In this document: positions 1 to 44,456 of the stretch, one piece after another
Layout of the letters: the number at the start of each line of letters is the position of its first letter
Position numbering within the stretch: the stretch's first letter is position 1
Notes under the pieces: model-generated
What the model saw: the letters and a program-made list of their open reading frames with translations, nothing else
Database searches by the model: none
What the model was told of the DNA's origin: nothing
NCBI RefSeq assembly: GCF_028858725.1
Contig: NC_084759.1
Coordinates: 84,364,944-84,428,943 of the forward strand
From: Colius striatus
Taxonomy: Eukaryota > Chordata > Aves > Coliiformes > Coliidae
Reading direction: 5' to 3'
Length of the DNA stretch: 64,000 nucleotides
Translations under genes and position numbers: made by a program

Positions 1-499
1 GGTCTGAACTGACTTTAAAGAATTTGAAATGTTCAGTGCTTAATTCTGTTCCACAGTTCTTAAATTCTGCCTCTCCTGTCCAGCAAGCTGACATGAGATA
101 TCCCATTTGTTAGCTGGGATCATCTGTTTCACATATGGTATCTCAGTTGTTCAAATAATAAAAAAGTAAAACCTTCTCCTGACTTGTATGAGGAAAACAT
201 ATCAATTTCAGCCACAGAAGAGCTCTCTGGTTTACACCAGGCTTCTAATTATTACATTTTTTTAAAAGGAAGTGGCAAAAAAGAAAGTAAGAATCTGTCC
301 AGGAGAAGGTACAGAAAAAAAAATCCTTTTATTTGGACATCATGCCTTCTGGAAACTAAAGGAATAGTATAACTGAATCTTTAGGAAAAAAACTACAAAA
401 TTGGTTTTGTTTAATCTTGGAAGAGGGTAATGAGGTGACCTCCTGAGTTCCCTCACAATCTAAATTATTCTATGAAAATTAATGGCATTAACAAAACAC

Positions 500-740
500 T
501 TCCTACTTTATGCTATTTGATGTATATTGTGGTATTACTTTAATATAATGGCTAGAAATATTACATTGTGTTATATTTTATTTTATTGTATTATATTATT
601 ATGCAAAACTTTATATACATTTATTTTACATATGTATAAGAACACATTTACTAAATCATATATATAAGGACACATTTAATAAATAATATGTGTATATATG
701 TGTATATGTATATATTATAATAATTATTATTTGTAATACT
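500..740. repeat. AT-rich low-complexity stretch
   Basis: Very AT-rich with TATATGTGTATATGTATATA-type alternation. No gene signal. Confidence 0.7.
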
Positions 741-1082
741 ATTTCTTTTCATAGTTCACCTCATGCTTTAAAACATCGTTGTGAATTAATTAGAACTGTA
801 CTTTCCTACATTTCAAATGCCTCTGAGGTTTCTAACACTCTGTCCCACTTTGATTTGGCAGATTCACATGTTCTACCATTACTCTTCTGAGAACTCTGTT
901 CAAAATACAGCAAGAAAGTAGGTTTTTCTGTTTACTCACTGTTTATCTTGCTTACAAAAGTAAACCAAACAAAGATAGTAAGCAAAGATATCAAAGAGGA
1001 ATGTATTTTGATGTTAAAATGTTAATCTAGTTTCTTAACTAAGCAGTGACAAAGCAAAGCAAATAAATATGAGCGTGTGCGC

Positions 1083-1100
1083 GCACACACACACACACAC
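1083..1100. repeat. (CA)n microsatellite
   Basis: Nine CA units preceded by GTGTGCGCG, a short dinucleotide repeat. Confidence 0.9.
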
Positions 1101-2518
1101 AAACATTTTAGGGCATCCACAAGTCTCGCCTCTCAATTTCGCTGCAAAAGCTTCTTTTGACTGCAGAGGGAGCAATAATTTTCCCAATGTATTTTTGCAA
1201 CATTCAGCTGTGGTGAACTCACTGTGCAGTGTCTTGGTCTTTAGCCAGGTAACTATTTCTGCACGGAATAGAAAGATTAAACTACATCTATAGTACATGA
1301 AATCAAACTGAGCATTGAGCTGCCTCAGGGTGACTCCCTGTCTCAAACAATATGGTGAAATGAATGTATAAAAGAGGCTAAACTTGGCAATTAAATTTCT
1401 TTGTGTTATTATACCAAAAAATATAGTCTCGTAGAGAATGAAGCCAGCTATGAATTTATCTTAGAATAACAGGAACCTTACAATGACATTATAAAGGTAT
1501 TTTTTCTATTTCTGCAATAAGTAGATTAATTTTACCACTGCTACACTGATTTTCACTATCTGAATTTCTAGCCTTATGATTTTATCTATGTCTCTATTAT
1601 ATTTTATACTAACAGCCTCAATATGGAGTATATGCAGACGAATCATCCTTTTGTAGTCATTAGAATGTTATTAAACTGCACAGAAGAATCAACTCAGCTT
1701 CTAGAAGTTCATGTACTTTCAAGGATGACTCACAATCAAGGCAGTTGAAGCAGTTTCCACCCTAGCTCTCAACTCTGCCCCTAAGGAGCTTCTGTTTCTG
1801 ATGAAGAGTGCTGTAACCTGGAGAGAACTAAATACCTATGAGTAAGCTGTTCTGATAATAGACCAAGAGCATTACTGGAATTAGAAGTTAGTAACAAGTA
1901 GCTGCAATATGAATATATAAGTACATTCTGTTAACAAATCACTGTTGAGTAGACTGAAATGTCAAAAGCCCTGGAATAACAAGACAATAACATGACTACA
2001 GTGTGTTGCAGTTATCAGGAACTTACCCTGAGAAACATGAGCAGGAAACTAGGTTATAAAGTATATTACAGAAACCTGCTGTTGGAAAACCATTCAGATA
2101 GTGTGTAAGATTCACGTAATTTGGCCTTGTACAGAAATTCATAGTAACCTGTTGAAATAGCCATAGCTGATCACACAGGTGGAGGTATTTTTAAGTGGCA
2201 TGTATAAGCCTGTAACAAACACCTCCTGTTAGACAGTATTTGTGCTTCAGAACCTAGTATGCAAATCTAACCATTCCAGTTGCCTGGAATGCTATGAATT
2301 TCTTACCTTATCATCACTCCAGGGAAAAAGACCCATTACGTTCGCCTCTGCTCTAGGATCCTCCCCTTCAGGTTTGTTTGTAACCCAGCTGGCTCTGACA
2401 GAAGCAAGTATTCACAGCAGCATTACCCCAGGTTTCCTGGACTGCGGCAGGTTGGTTCCTGTGCTAGGTTAGGACTGTGGCATGAGCAGTTCATCCCTGC
2501 CTTCCAGGAGAGAAGCAT

Positions 2519-3507
2519 TGTCATGGTTTAGCAAGGAGCAGCTTTTGCTTGGTAACAGGGGGAGCGGGTTGCAGCGAAGACCCGGTAAAGAGTTTGCGGA
2601 CTCTCCCCCGGCTCCTGGGTTCACACCCACCTCCGGCCCGGCTGGGCCAATCTGGCGCCTCTGCCATCACTATTTAAGGGACGGGAATTTGAAGTGCTGG
2701 CAGGAGGTGTAAGAGTGATACAAGATGGAGGTGGCCATGCGGACCCCACAGCCAGAGAAGGCCTGAGGAAGGAAGGAGAAGCAATAGACCAGAGACCACT
2801 CTGCAAGCCATGGCGAGGATGCAGGGCTACGGCAGGACTGAGAGTTACCAGCAGCTCCGTGTGAGTGCACCCGGACGGGCGAGGGACTGTGTGAGGAAGA
2901 GGCCATGGCCCAGGCCGTGCTGGAGAGCCTGCGCGCCGCAGAGCAGCTCCACACGAGAGGCAGAGAGGAGCTGCAGCCTTTGGGATAAATGCATGTCGGA
3001 GCAGCCCATGCAGGGCTGCCATGTGTGTCAGGTACCCCATGGACTTGCAGGGAGGGCTGGTGCGGAGCCCACCTGCCGTGACGATTGATGAATGGCAGAA
3101 TCTATCAGGAATAGACTGACTGAAACTCCCACTCCCTGCCTCCCCCCCCCCCCCCCCCGCCCCCCCCCCCGTTCGTGGGGAGGAGGAGGTAAAACCACCG
3201 GGATCAGGGCTCTGAGCCCGGGAAGAGGGGAGGAGTGGAGAGAAGGTGTTCTTAAAGGGCTGGTTGGACTCTTCATTGTTGTGCCACTCTGTTGTTTTAT
3301 TTTGTTTATGTTTTGGGGTTTTATGGTTATGCTTTAGTTGATGTTGCATTAAAATACTTTCTGCGTTCTTCCCTAAGCCGAGTAGCCTGGTCTGTTTTGT
3401 CCTGGACCTTAAGCGGTATTAAGCTCTCCCTGCCATTTGGCAATCCTCAGGTCTTTGGTACTTGAGGCTAATCGTGGTCTTTTGTTCCCTAATGGGCCTA
3501 AACCACA
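2519..3507 (+). mobile_element. Solo LTR of an avian endogenous retrovirus, with 5-bp target duplication
   Basis: A 989-bp element begins TGTCATGGTTTAGC and ends CCACA, and is flanked on both sides by AGCAT (2514-2518 and 3508-3512). TG...CA ends plus a 5-bp target duplication indicate a single LTR left by recombination of a provirus. Internally it holds a TATA-like TATTTAAG (about 2670), a poly-C run and an ATTAAA polyadenylation-like site (3348-3353). The internal reading frames do not encode viral proteins. It is related to the inverted copy at 55745-56668. Confidence 0.9.
3142..3170 (+). repeat. Poly-C tract within the LTR
   Basis: A 29-bp run of cytosines, broken once by G, inside the solo LTR. 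The related LTR has a much shorter C/G tract at the same place (56093-56115), so this is a length-variable site prone to sequencing error. Confidence 0.9.
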
Positions 3508-3512
3508 AGCAT

Positions 3513-6500
3513 GAGAAGATGAACTTGACACTGTTTCAGACCGGTGATTTTCTTTTTTTTCATCTTTTTGTGTGTCCACCACCATTGCACCAGGAAAGTG
3601 CATTCTTTGGATTAGCTGTCCTGAGAAATGCTTAAGATAGTCTCAGCAGATGCTCAGAAAGCACAAAATTAACTATAGAATTAGTCTTTGAAGATGAGTC
3701 CACATATCCATTTTCTCTTTGGATGACTGTTTTTTTTGCCCTTATCGTATCTACTAGATATATTTCAGCTTTTTCACAGTATCCTCAGGATATTATATAT
3801 TTTTTTTTGGTTTTTACCTCAAAACCTCATTCTCTGCTGGTGAAGAGTTCTTTTCTTCATTGATAGCTTGATTAGCATCCTCCCTGTTCTCTTCTTGTAG
3901 TTTAATTGATTCCATCTGAGAGTTTCTCTTATACTAGAGCTAGGTTGCTATTATTTCCCCCAAAAATTGTAGCCTTGGGGTTCTGCTTTGGTAATTCCAG
4001 AAAAAATCATATGCGATACCTTCCAGATTCATTTCAAATGCAATTCAATTCACAATTCAAACACAGCATGGCATCTTTTATGAAGTTAAAAAGGTTGGTG
4101 CTCATTTTGGTGTCTCCAGTGAGCTATATTCCCTTGCTTACACAGTAAATGAGTTTCTCACTCAGGAAGAAACTTCTGCATTACACGTTTGTCTCTATCC
4201 GTTTGAACTTGGAACACTCTGAAATAGCACAAGCTTCAGGAACAGCTCCTCCTCGTGTGTGCCATCACATCAGTATGAGACCTTGGCATCAGAAGGGACC
4301 TATTTTTCTGAATCAGTCCTTCTGTACCCTGGTCCCTGGAAGCACCAGTAGAACTGAGACCTCTTCATCTGACATCTCCTTCCACAAGTTCTCCCAGCTC
4401 TTGACAGCTGACTGAAGATGTCTAAGTAACTTGGGTTTCTTAATATCCAGTTGCCATTTCAGGAGGTTCTAGGCTTGGCTTCAAAGTCCTCCACCAGTAA
4501 CAGCAAGGCTTTGAGGGAGAAGTAAAAGAAAAAAAGAAGATCCAGGTGCTTGGCTTGGTTCAGTCCTCAGAACTGTTAACACCCTCTGCCACATCAGCTA
4601 GCACTAATGAAAAGAAAAAGGAAAGAAAGAAAAGGTTACTAAGAAGAAAAACTTACGTTTTCTGCAGGGCTTAGTCTCTTTAAATACTTCAGCATCACAC
4701 TTGAAACTTTGCACACCTCAGTCTAGCCTTTTAGGAAAACACTGAAATGACTTCTCTCTGAAAGGAAAGGTTATGAGACAAGGCTACTTCTGACATTAAG
4801 GCTGACAGTCTGGGGTTATACTCCTAGAACCCAAACTCCATAAGAACAGCGAAGCTTCTCACACAAGATGTTCAGCCTATTCTTTCCGAGTAGTAGTGAT
4901 CAGTCCTGGATTCTGTGAAGCCCATTTTTAGTTATGAACTTCTAAACAGTGCTTTTATTCCACGAAAATGGCCCATTTATTCCCAATATCAGTCAGAAAT
5001 TATTTCTTATCCTATATAAAGGACCCCTAGATTGACAAATTCAGAGTATTTTCATAATCTCAAGTGAAAGGTATTCCTAAATGATATGGTATTGCTTAAG
5101 GGGCTGGCAACAGTGAATAAGGTTTATGAGCTAACAGCCAACACCCATATCCAGAATGTCTTTACCTATAAATCAGGCTCTGCTGGATTCTTCTTACCTA
5201 CTCTGTGATTTTCTGCAGGAGTAGTGGACTGTAAATATTAAATCCTTGTTTGGACTACAGAATTTTTGTAGCCTCTTCTTTCAGTTAGGGAAATAGCCAT
5301 AAAACTAAAAAATTATATAAAAATATTAGACCCATAAAAACAGGGCAAAAGTTTTAATCTGGAAGCAACTCTTAAGTCTGGGTTATCCAATTACCAAATC
5401 AAGCTTTGCTCCTGGGCCTTCATTCCTTTATTTTGAACCATTATTATATACCAGGTTATATATCTGTTTAACTATTAACCTAGTAGCAATTTCTACCCAT
5501 TCCTCAGCTGTTAAAAACTGACATGTAAGTTAAAAAACGACACAAAGGCATGTCCTGTGCTCCTCTTCTGGCAAGGAATTCCTTGACATTGTGAAATCTG
5601 AGGTTAGGATTTGGATTACTTCCGAGTCCTTGATGACCTGGGTATGGAAAAAAAAACAGTTACCAGTAGTTATCAGCAGCTCTGCTTGCAATGTAGGTGA
5701 CATTTAGTTACTTAGAGAAGATCATTCTAACAAGCCCATTTTTACAATGGAATCTCCCTTCACACACATATCATGTTTCTTCATAAAAATGTGACCAAAT
5801 TTACTAGCCAATTAGCTAAAATGGTATGCTTTCCTACCCTAAAATGAAAGAATCACTGTACTGCTTGGATGTGCACATATCTTCATGACAAACAGTGTAG
5901 TCATTAATATCTGCAGAATTTCCCAGCAGATAGCGAATATTTGATTTGATGATATGGAGGCTGAAGGTCTGTGAGCAGCTGAGGCAAAATAAGAGGCTGC
6001 AGCTGCTGAGTATTTCATGCTGTTTCTAGTCTCCTCCACATCATCTCCTACTTATTCTTAACCTTTCCCATGCTCCTAGCTGTGGAAAGCTCTGCTTTTG
6101 CACCAGCTCTGGCACTCATTGCAGTAAGTGAGTCAATTCAGCTTCTTGGCAGAAAACAATCCACTTTTATTTGGTGAGGGTATGTTTTCTGCCATCTTAA
6201 TGAGCTCAGACAAGAAATGATACAACAAAAACCATACCCATTGCACCATAAGCAGAAACTGTGCACAGCCAGGATCAGGAAGGTAGTGGTATAAATGTCA
6301 TCTTTTAGGACCTGTGTTTGACTAGATCAACTTACCCTGTTGTTTCTGAGGTCAACAGAACTGCAGTTACTGATTCCTGAGAAAAGCATTGGCTAAGGGA
6401 TGCTGTGCCTTTGGACCTGAGAGAAAGCTGTCCTTTACCTTTGCTCTGCTAAGGACTTGCTACGTGACCACTGGCCAGTAATTCGGCTGCTCTGAGCCTT

Positions 6501-9500
6501 TCTCCATCTCTGTAAAAAACATGCTAGAAGCATTACACTTCTACAAGAGGCTTTGTAAAGATAATACATCAAAAGCCTTTGAAGTTCATAAACAACGTAC
6601 CAGGGCCCATCTAATTACTTAAAGCAAATTACTGGACCACTATGTAATAATCAGTACTAAAAACTCATTGCCCTTTCTGAGGATATTGCATGGCAAATCA
6701 GAATGCAATAACTGAAACTGAAAACCAAATGTATAAGATACATTTTCTAAATTATACTATGTATTTTCCTTCATTTAATTAAACATATTTCTACATAATG
6801 GACATAGATTTGATGACATGTTTTAACAAACAGTATCCTTAGGTACTCTCTGTGGACATATGGTATCTCCCACTTGAAATTGGGCTTTTTTCGGGTTTAC
6901 TTTAGTTCTTCTGCACCATATAAGAGCTCAGGTTAGTGCAGGATTAACAGAATTTGTTTAAATACAGTTTAGTGACAGTCTCAGGGTTCTTACAGAACTC
7001 CACTGCTACTTCTTGTTTTTAATACCTTCACCACACATGGAAAGTGGAGCCTGCAGTGTGTTGCTCTAAATTTTCAATCCAGAGCTCAGATTTAGAAATT
7101 AAAAGTATCAAATTTTGGAATTTAGAGCAATTTAGCTTTTTTTTCTAATCCTACTGTCACACATAGCAATTTCACTGAAGCTTATTTTTTTTAAAATGTC
7201 CACCATCCAGTGCAAAAAAACCCCACCAAACTTTGTGAAAAGATGCCATGTGTGAGCAGCAGCTGCTTTGCCTCTGCTAACTTGAAAACTGAAGAACAGC
7301 ATGACAGTATTGGTCCTATCATCTGCTTATAAAGCACAAACTAGATTAACCCATTTGATAAAGATAATTAAATAAATAAATGATCCAACAAAATACAGCT
7401 GCTACGAAACCAGCAGAAAACTACCTCAGTTTTAATGCTTCTCCTCAATGCAGTGTAGTCCTTCAGGAACAAATTTTTCAGTAAGTTTGCAATGGTTTTG
7501 TATGGAAGCTACAAATCAAGTATCTCAGCATTAAGGATTTTAAGGCACAGATTTTATACAATCCCACTAATGAATATTTATATTTCTCTGAATTATCCAT
7601 TTTAATTCCCAAGAATGCTTACTTTTATCTATAAAAAATTCTTGTGGGGTCTTTTTTCTGATTTCCCATTTTGATTTGAATAATACTATGCATGTAAAGA
7701 TCTATTGACTTAATAACTGTTTTTCAAAGCACTTAGTACTACTTCCACTTAAAATGTAAATTTATTTTACCCAAGTTTTATTTTTGTCCACAAGAAAGAC
7801 AGAAATTGCAATGATTGCTCAAGGATTGAACAGTGTGAGGGTAATCCTAAATATAAAATGTCATTCAGGGAAAACTATTGTCTAATATCAGGTCAGAAGT
7901 AAACCACATCCTGCAAGACATACATTGCATCACCATAGTCACAGCTTCACAATAAAACTGCTTTTGCCAAATGGTGACAGAGTACTGCACATGGACATCT
8001 TCCAAAATAAACCTAGGAGACAGAATGTAGGATTGTTCTTTCTAATCTCCTTCCTCTGGATCTACAAAAAGGTTCCCTGCATACAGGTTCTGCAGACTAT
8101 CTGTATAAATGTAACAGCACTGGCAGCCAAAGTCACGATCTGGTCGCATTCTTTCCCTAAGCCAGTGAGAGAGACTGAATGATAAATGTGTGCAGGCATC
8201 ATACACACTCTCACACATACCATTCATCTTCCCAGTAGGCAAAAGGGCACATGTGACAGTGTGACTCGTTATTCTGGCACACTTTGTACCTACACCTGTT
8301 CCAGGCTAGCTCAAAGTCTTTGCCTTCAGTCCTTCCTGGAGGGACACTAAGATCAGACATCAGTAAGGAAGAGCAGGATTAGACTGCCGAGCCCTCTGTC
8401 TCTAAGACGCAGAAGGGAAAGACATGCGGACCTCTGGAATCCACTCTTTAATTCACACTGTATCACATGCTTGGAGTAGCCTGACAGAGTCACACTTTGT
8501 CCTTAATTTGAGGTCAATAAAAAAGAATCAGTCTGAAAAAGAAGAATGTAATTACCAAAACAAACAAGCAAACAAACAAAAAAAAAAGCCAAAACCAAAC
8601 AACTGGGGTTTTTTGCTATTGAAAAAAAAGTTCTTTAGGAACCAAATTATGCTGTCTCTGAAAAATGCATTGTAAATATTTATGTGCTCAATGAATGTGT
8701 TCCAAATGTGTTCACCACCTTAAAATATCCAAACCAACAGTGGGGCTATACTGAGGTGGAGACAACGTCCATTTGAGTTCAGTCTTGAGAATATCAAAAA
8801 GCTGCATTTGGAGCAAGAGCACCATTTGCACAAAACCACGTTGTGTGGGCACTTGAAAACAAGCGTCATCTTTATAAATGTGATATTTTGGGGAACCAAA
8901 TTCAGCTTTCTTGTAATTATGTCTTTCAAAATCAATGTAAGCTTCCATCATTTCAGCCAGGTTCGAGATTGATCTACTATGTATATCTAACTTCCAAAAA
9001 CTCTCCCTCTCTCATGAACAATATATACAAGGCTCTCAACCAGAACTTGCTATATATAAGCTTGATTTTTTTCCCTCCTATTTCATATGACCTTCAGCTA
9101 ACAACTGAAACTGCATTGTGTAGGCTTGCCTCAGTGACATCTGCGCCAGGAAAAGAATTAGTCTACACAGATACCCATGTTTTTTTTTTTATATAGGAAG
9201 TTAATTCTTTTAAAACTATGTCTTCAGAGTGCAGTCTTTGACCATCTTACCATAAAGGTATGGCCACAGTTCCACGTTTCTTTCCCCTGCAGGCAGTTTA
9301 CTTGGGACGGTGCTCACTAACTGTACTAATAGCTCTGCAAATATTAACGCTCATGTGTTGTATAATAATTACCAAAGGAGGAAAAATGTTGTCTTCAAAC
9401 ACTGAATAAAAATTGAAAAGATGGGAGAGTATGCTGATGAATGAGCCAGAAACAATAAGCTGTTCCCTCTGACTCAGTATTTCCTAGTTTCACACAAAAT

Positions 9501-11059
9501 TCTTCCCCCTTCTGTCTTGCTTGTGTGTCAGCTGCAGGTTAAAGAAATGGCATAGGTAATCATTGCCACCCCTCCTGTTCCCTGTCTATGACAATACACA
9601 GGCATTGCTAAAGAACACTCAAGAAAACAGTAGATCTGCAACTCCTGGAAAACTTCTGTGATTCAGTGATCTTTATAAATTTTACATAGTTGCAACAGTA
9701 TTTCATGTTTTGTGCAACTGTCTGTCACAACATTGCTTCCTCCCCTTCTGAGTCCTGAGAGACCTCAACCTTTGTTGAAAATACTCATGTCTTACCTCAA
9801 GTAAGACATTCAAAATACTATACAGCAGTTTTTAAAATAAATGAAAGAACACAAGCCCCATACTTTTCCTGGTAAATTAATATAAATTTAACTAAGATCC
9901 CATGAAATTAATTCCTTGAATCATTAATCTATGTGGAGATGCTATAGTCTTCCACAAGCTTTTAAAGTCAATGGTGGTTTTTGCCCATTGTTTTAGAGTA
10001 GAAGCTGCCTGCAGCATATGCCATGACAACTGATGTTGTGGGTAGAGGGGAGATAGTCTCTTGCAAAGACCAAAGTAATGGTTATGACCTTCTAGTACAA
10101 CCTTCTGTAAATCCTTCTCTATAGGTTGCAGCACATCCCTGAGCAAATGGATCTCTGAACTACAGCTTAAGAACAAATACCAGTCTGGGTTATAAAATTT
10201 AAGAATAACAGAAAATCCTTCATAATACTTGCTAAGTGGTTCCAGTGTTTCATTACTTCACTCTTGAAAATAAGGGTTTGTCTCATTTTGGGTTTTGTAA
10301 TTATGGTTTGCAACTAAATCCCTTGTTATATATTAGCAGACAGTGTTGTTCACATCCCAGCCAAGGCCCCTAGATGCCAGCTGGAATACTAACAAACAAA
10401 AAAAAGGTGTACATTGGAAGCACTGGGCAAGATGTCATGCAAAATATACCAAGGAGCAGCTTATCATATTTTGCTTATCAGTCAACACTGCGAGTGTGGA
10501 CAACTACCACTAATGGGGAGTCACAAAAAAGACAAATCTATTTAATTGTGTCTGTGGGGACTGACTGACTGGCAACACGTCACTATGGAACTTTTCGTGT
10601 GCTTCAGCCAGCTTTATTATTAGCTTTTGCAATTCTATCTTGCAACACCAGCAGTTTTTCTTGACGCACTAGTTACCAACATGTAGTAAGGAACGAGGAT
10701 CCAGATGCCATGTTTTAAAGGACTGTTTCTGCTTGACAGGGAGTAAAACTTTGAGAGACGAAGCAAACCCCTTTGGGGTCACTAACGTTTTTCAAAAGGT
10801 GCCATAGCTATAGTGGCTGAGTTATGAGTTCCTCCTCGACAACATTTGCTCTAAAGAGAAAACGCCTAGCGGACATCCCGGTTTGGCACATGTCAAGCGC
10901 TCATCCTCCACGGGAGGATCCCACCTCAACGCAGCAGTGCCGCCAGCCGCACCAGGAAAGCCGTCCGGGCCGGTAAGCGTTTTCTTTCCGCTCTCCTCCA
11001 TTACTAGAGAAACTGGTTTTGCCTCAGAGAACGATGCCACAAGACACAAATGATCGCAC
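3513..11059. other. Intergenic DNA upstream of GK, no gene seen
   Basis: About 7.5 kb of unique-looking AT-rich sequence. No reading frame exceeds about 117 codons and none resembles TASL or NR0B1, the genes expected upstream of GK in mammals. Distal GK regulatory elements could be here but cannot be read from one sequence. Confidence 0.6.
8561..8587. repeat. (CAAA)n / poly-A low-complexity repeat
   Basis: Short CAAACAAG/CAAA repeats running into ten A residues. Confidence 0.75.
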
Positions 11060-11184
11060 ACGTTGCCTCTCGACCAGCACCCCAGGCTGCCCTCAGGAGC
11101 CCCCCCCCCCAGCCTTCCCGCGTTAGCTGCCGCCCCTCTGCGAGGAGGGCGGGGGGAAAGGGGGAGCTTGCTGCGCACCGCCCC

Positions 11185-11192
11185 TGACGTGA
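11185..11192 (+). promoter_or_regulatory. CRE-like site TGACGTGA
   Basis: One mismatch from the cAMP response element TGACGTCA, about 290 bp upstream of the GK start codon within the CpG island. A CREB/ATF-type input would suit a gluconeogenic gene, but this rests on motif match alone. Confidence 0.35.
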
Positions 11193-11474
11193 CCCGCGCC
11201 GCTCCCCCTCCCCCACCCGCGGGCGCTGTCCCACTTCCTGCGCGCCCCGGCCCCGCCCCCTTGCCTCTCCGCCCCCGCCGCGCCCCGGGCGCTGGTTGGC
11301 TGCGGGCTGGCAACGCGCGCGGCAGCGCCCCCCGCCCGCCCGCCTCCGCCCCGCCCCCCCCCCCGCCGGCTTCAGCCCGGCACCCACGCGCCGCTGGCCG
11401 CAAGCTGCCAGGGGCAGTGCCAGTGCGGCCGTTATCCGCTCGCTCAGGGACCAACGGGTGACTGAGCGGGGCTC

Positions 11475-42104
<30,630 letters not shown>

Positions 42105-43236
42105 TTATTTTTTGAACTAGATCAATTTAAAAGCTGTCTACACTAGTTGATGGGTTTTTGTATTCCATTTATTTTTAGTAAAAATGATGCTTTTTGTTGT
42201 TCATGCACACGAGTGTTTGAGGGTACGAAGTAGACCTGTGGTGCCTAAGGGAACCAAGTGAATACCATCTTGAATTCATCCTCATGTGCTATGAAATTCA
42301 CAGTTGTTAGATGCACATGAAACCTTGAACTCTCCCTTTATCTGAACACAAACTGAACACAGTTTATAGAAGGGATATAGGTTGGAGCAGCCTGGCAGAG
42401 TTTTGCATTGCCTGTAATAGTGTGCATTGCAGTTTGTATAAGGTTCCTTCCTTTATCCCTTATTTTTTCTCATAACATTTAAAATTGATTGAGGATCTTG
42501 TTTGAACAAAGCAAAGACTCTTCTTCTGTCTTCAGGCTTCATGCAACCCTTTCATTTTTCTGGTCCTCTTGGAACTATTGTATGGTTAAAATCTTCATCT
42601 ACTAAATCTATAGAATACTCTCTTTGTACTTTGCTGTTGATGGATAAATGAGTTTGTTTTATGTAAAGAGAAAAGACCCTAAAAGGCTGATCTGCAAAAC
42701 TAGGGAAAGGGACTGTGTGCATAGGCAATGAAGATGCATCTTCAACCTGTTTATATGTTTTATTGTAAAAGGAAGTTTTTAATATGAATGACCCTGTTAG
42801 TTACTTATGCCAGAAATAACACATTTCATTAAGATATTTTTATGGTAAGAAAAAGAAGTTTATATGATAATGTCATTTGTTCTTTGTTGTGTTTCATAAT
42901 TTCATTCCAAAGAAAATGTTATACAGTATAGCCATTGCTGCTGCTTAGTAAAGTTTTTGGGGGTGGTTGTTTACTTTTCTGTCTTAATCTTGGTTTTGGT
43001 GGGCTGGGCAAGGGGTGTTAATTAAACAGACAATTGAGTACTCTAGCATGCTCCTGTGATTATATGTTTCTATTTCGTTTCTACTCATTCAGCCTAAATT
43101 AACCATTCAATTGTACTTTTCTTTGCATGGAAGACACTGCCTGAGCTTGTAGGACAACTAAAATCAAACTAAACAAATGCAAGGCAAAAATTAGAACAAT
43201 GAGATTTACTAACTCTGGAATGTTTCTGTGAATAAG

Positions 43237-43247
43237 AATAAAATAAA
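43237..43247 (+). terminator. GK: Candidate GK polyadenylation signal, overlapping AATAAA pair
   Basis: Two overlapping AATAAA hexamers lie 1.1 kb after the stop in exon 20; an ATTAAA also occurs at 43021-43026. No cDNA evidence is available, and if exon 20 is spliced onward the true 3' end lies further downstream. Confidence 0.25.
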
Positions 43248-43604
43248 ACCAGCTGCAAATGATTGGGTAAATTTTTAACAAGCTGAACTAAGTAACCTCA
43301 ATATTAATTCCAGGTAAAGTTCTTTGCCACATGGAAAATAGCTAAAATAATATGAAAATCAATGATAAGTGGGCAGATAAGCAACTTAAATTCTGGATTA
43401 TTGCTTTTTAAAAGCAACTAATCAGTAACTGGCGTACAAATATCTAAACTGCACTGCTATAACTCATAAGAAAGATTTCTTTTTTCTCCCTTCCCCAAGC
43501 TTGTCAATGCCTTTCTGACCCACAAGTGAAAAACGTATTCACTCTAACCTTCAGAGCCAATTTTGGCCTTTGTTTTCAGCTAATAGTAACTATTGATATA
43601 GTTA

Positions 43605-43676
43605 CTGTTACTATATATATTTTTTCACTATATATACCAATATAGTTACTCCATATGCCAATATATTGGTATATTA
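43605..43676. repeat. AT-rich imperfect palindromic stretch
   Basis: Repeated ATAGTTACT and ACTATATATA units around a perfect 12-bp palindrome CCAATATATTGG (43658-43669). Probably a cruciform-prone AT repeat. Confidence 0.6.
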
Positions 43677-44378
43677 TTTACCTGGTAAGCTTGGGGCCCG
43701 GAGAATTGGCAAGAAATTTTAAAATGATGACGTCTAAAAAGGAGTAGGATCAGTGATGATATGTACAGGTTGTAGTTTTGCTCAGCTGTGTGTTAGGGTA
43801 GAACAGGATATATAGAATTTGTGTTGCTGATTGGACCAGGGCTACATCCCCCTTAGACATCAATTTTAAGGGGTTTATATGCTTCTGCTTTTAAAATATG
43901 CTTCTGCTATTAAAAGCCAGAACTAGCTGACCACACTTGCCTTCTAATTTGGTACAGGATTTTCTCTAATTAATTTATTACATTTTATCTTTTAATGAAA
44001 CACTGGAACTCCAACACAGCCGTCAGTATAGTAGGTTTGAGGATTGAATCTACTGAGGATTGAATTCATCCTTCCTGTGCTGAAACAGCAGTAAGTCTTG
44101 CATGGCAACAGCGCTGTTGTTGAACATGTCTCTGTAGGGCAGCGCCACGATTTTACAGCTACTGAAATGTGAAGGGAAAGTATGCTGTGGCAAAACAGAG
44201 AACACTTACGTGGCAAAACCCCATTTCCAGAACTGATAAACTTACTGCCTTTTCATGCTGCACTATATGACAATATAAGGAGCGATATTGTATTTCTTTA
44301 TATCAATTCATAATTTCATAAAAATTGGGTCAATTACTTGTACCTTATTTTATGATCTTCATTTTTCTTCACTCCCAG

Positions 44379-44456
44379 GGGAGAAAGGGCCAACATTTTG
44401 TTTGATTTCACTATTAAAGGAAGCTATGTGTGGCAAGTGGAGTCCTTAGGCTAAGT
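44379..44456 (+). other. Possible alternative last exon of GK (strong acceptor)
   Basis: CTTCATTTTTCTTCACTCCCAG directly before 44379 is a near-ideal pyrimidine tract and acceptor. Joined to the donor inside the GK stop (after 42099), the frame would run on for about 24 codons and stop at TAG near 44448. There is no homology support; it is listed only because exon 20 ends in a usable donor. Confidence 0.15.

Larger units (their letters stand above)
1..2513. other. Intergenic, no gene seen
   Basis: AT-rich DNA with only short chance reading frames, one AT-rich stretch and a CA microsatellite. I see no exon-like segment with splice sites and recognisable protein. Confidence 0.6.

Noticed and set aside
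2621..3349. 242-codon minus-strand frame
   Set aside because: It lies wholly inside the GC-rich solo LTR on the strand opposite to it, with Pro/Ser-rich low-complexity content.
10822..11454. 210-codon open frame on the minus strand over the GK promoter
   Set aside because: It coincides with the CpG island, where stops are rare; its Gly/Ala/Arg-rich composition simply reflects GC content, and it resembles no family.
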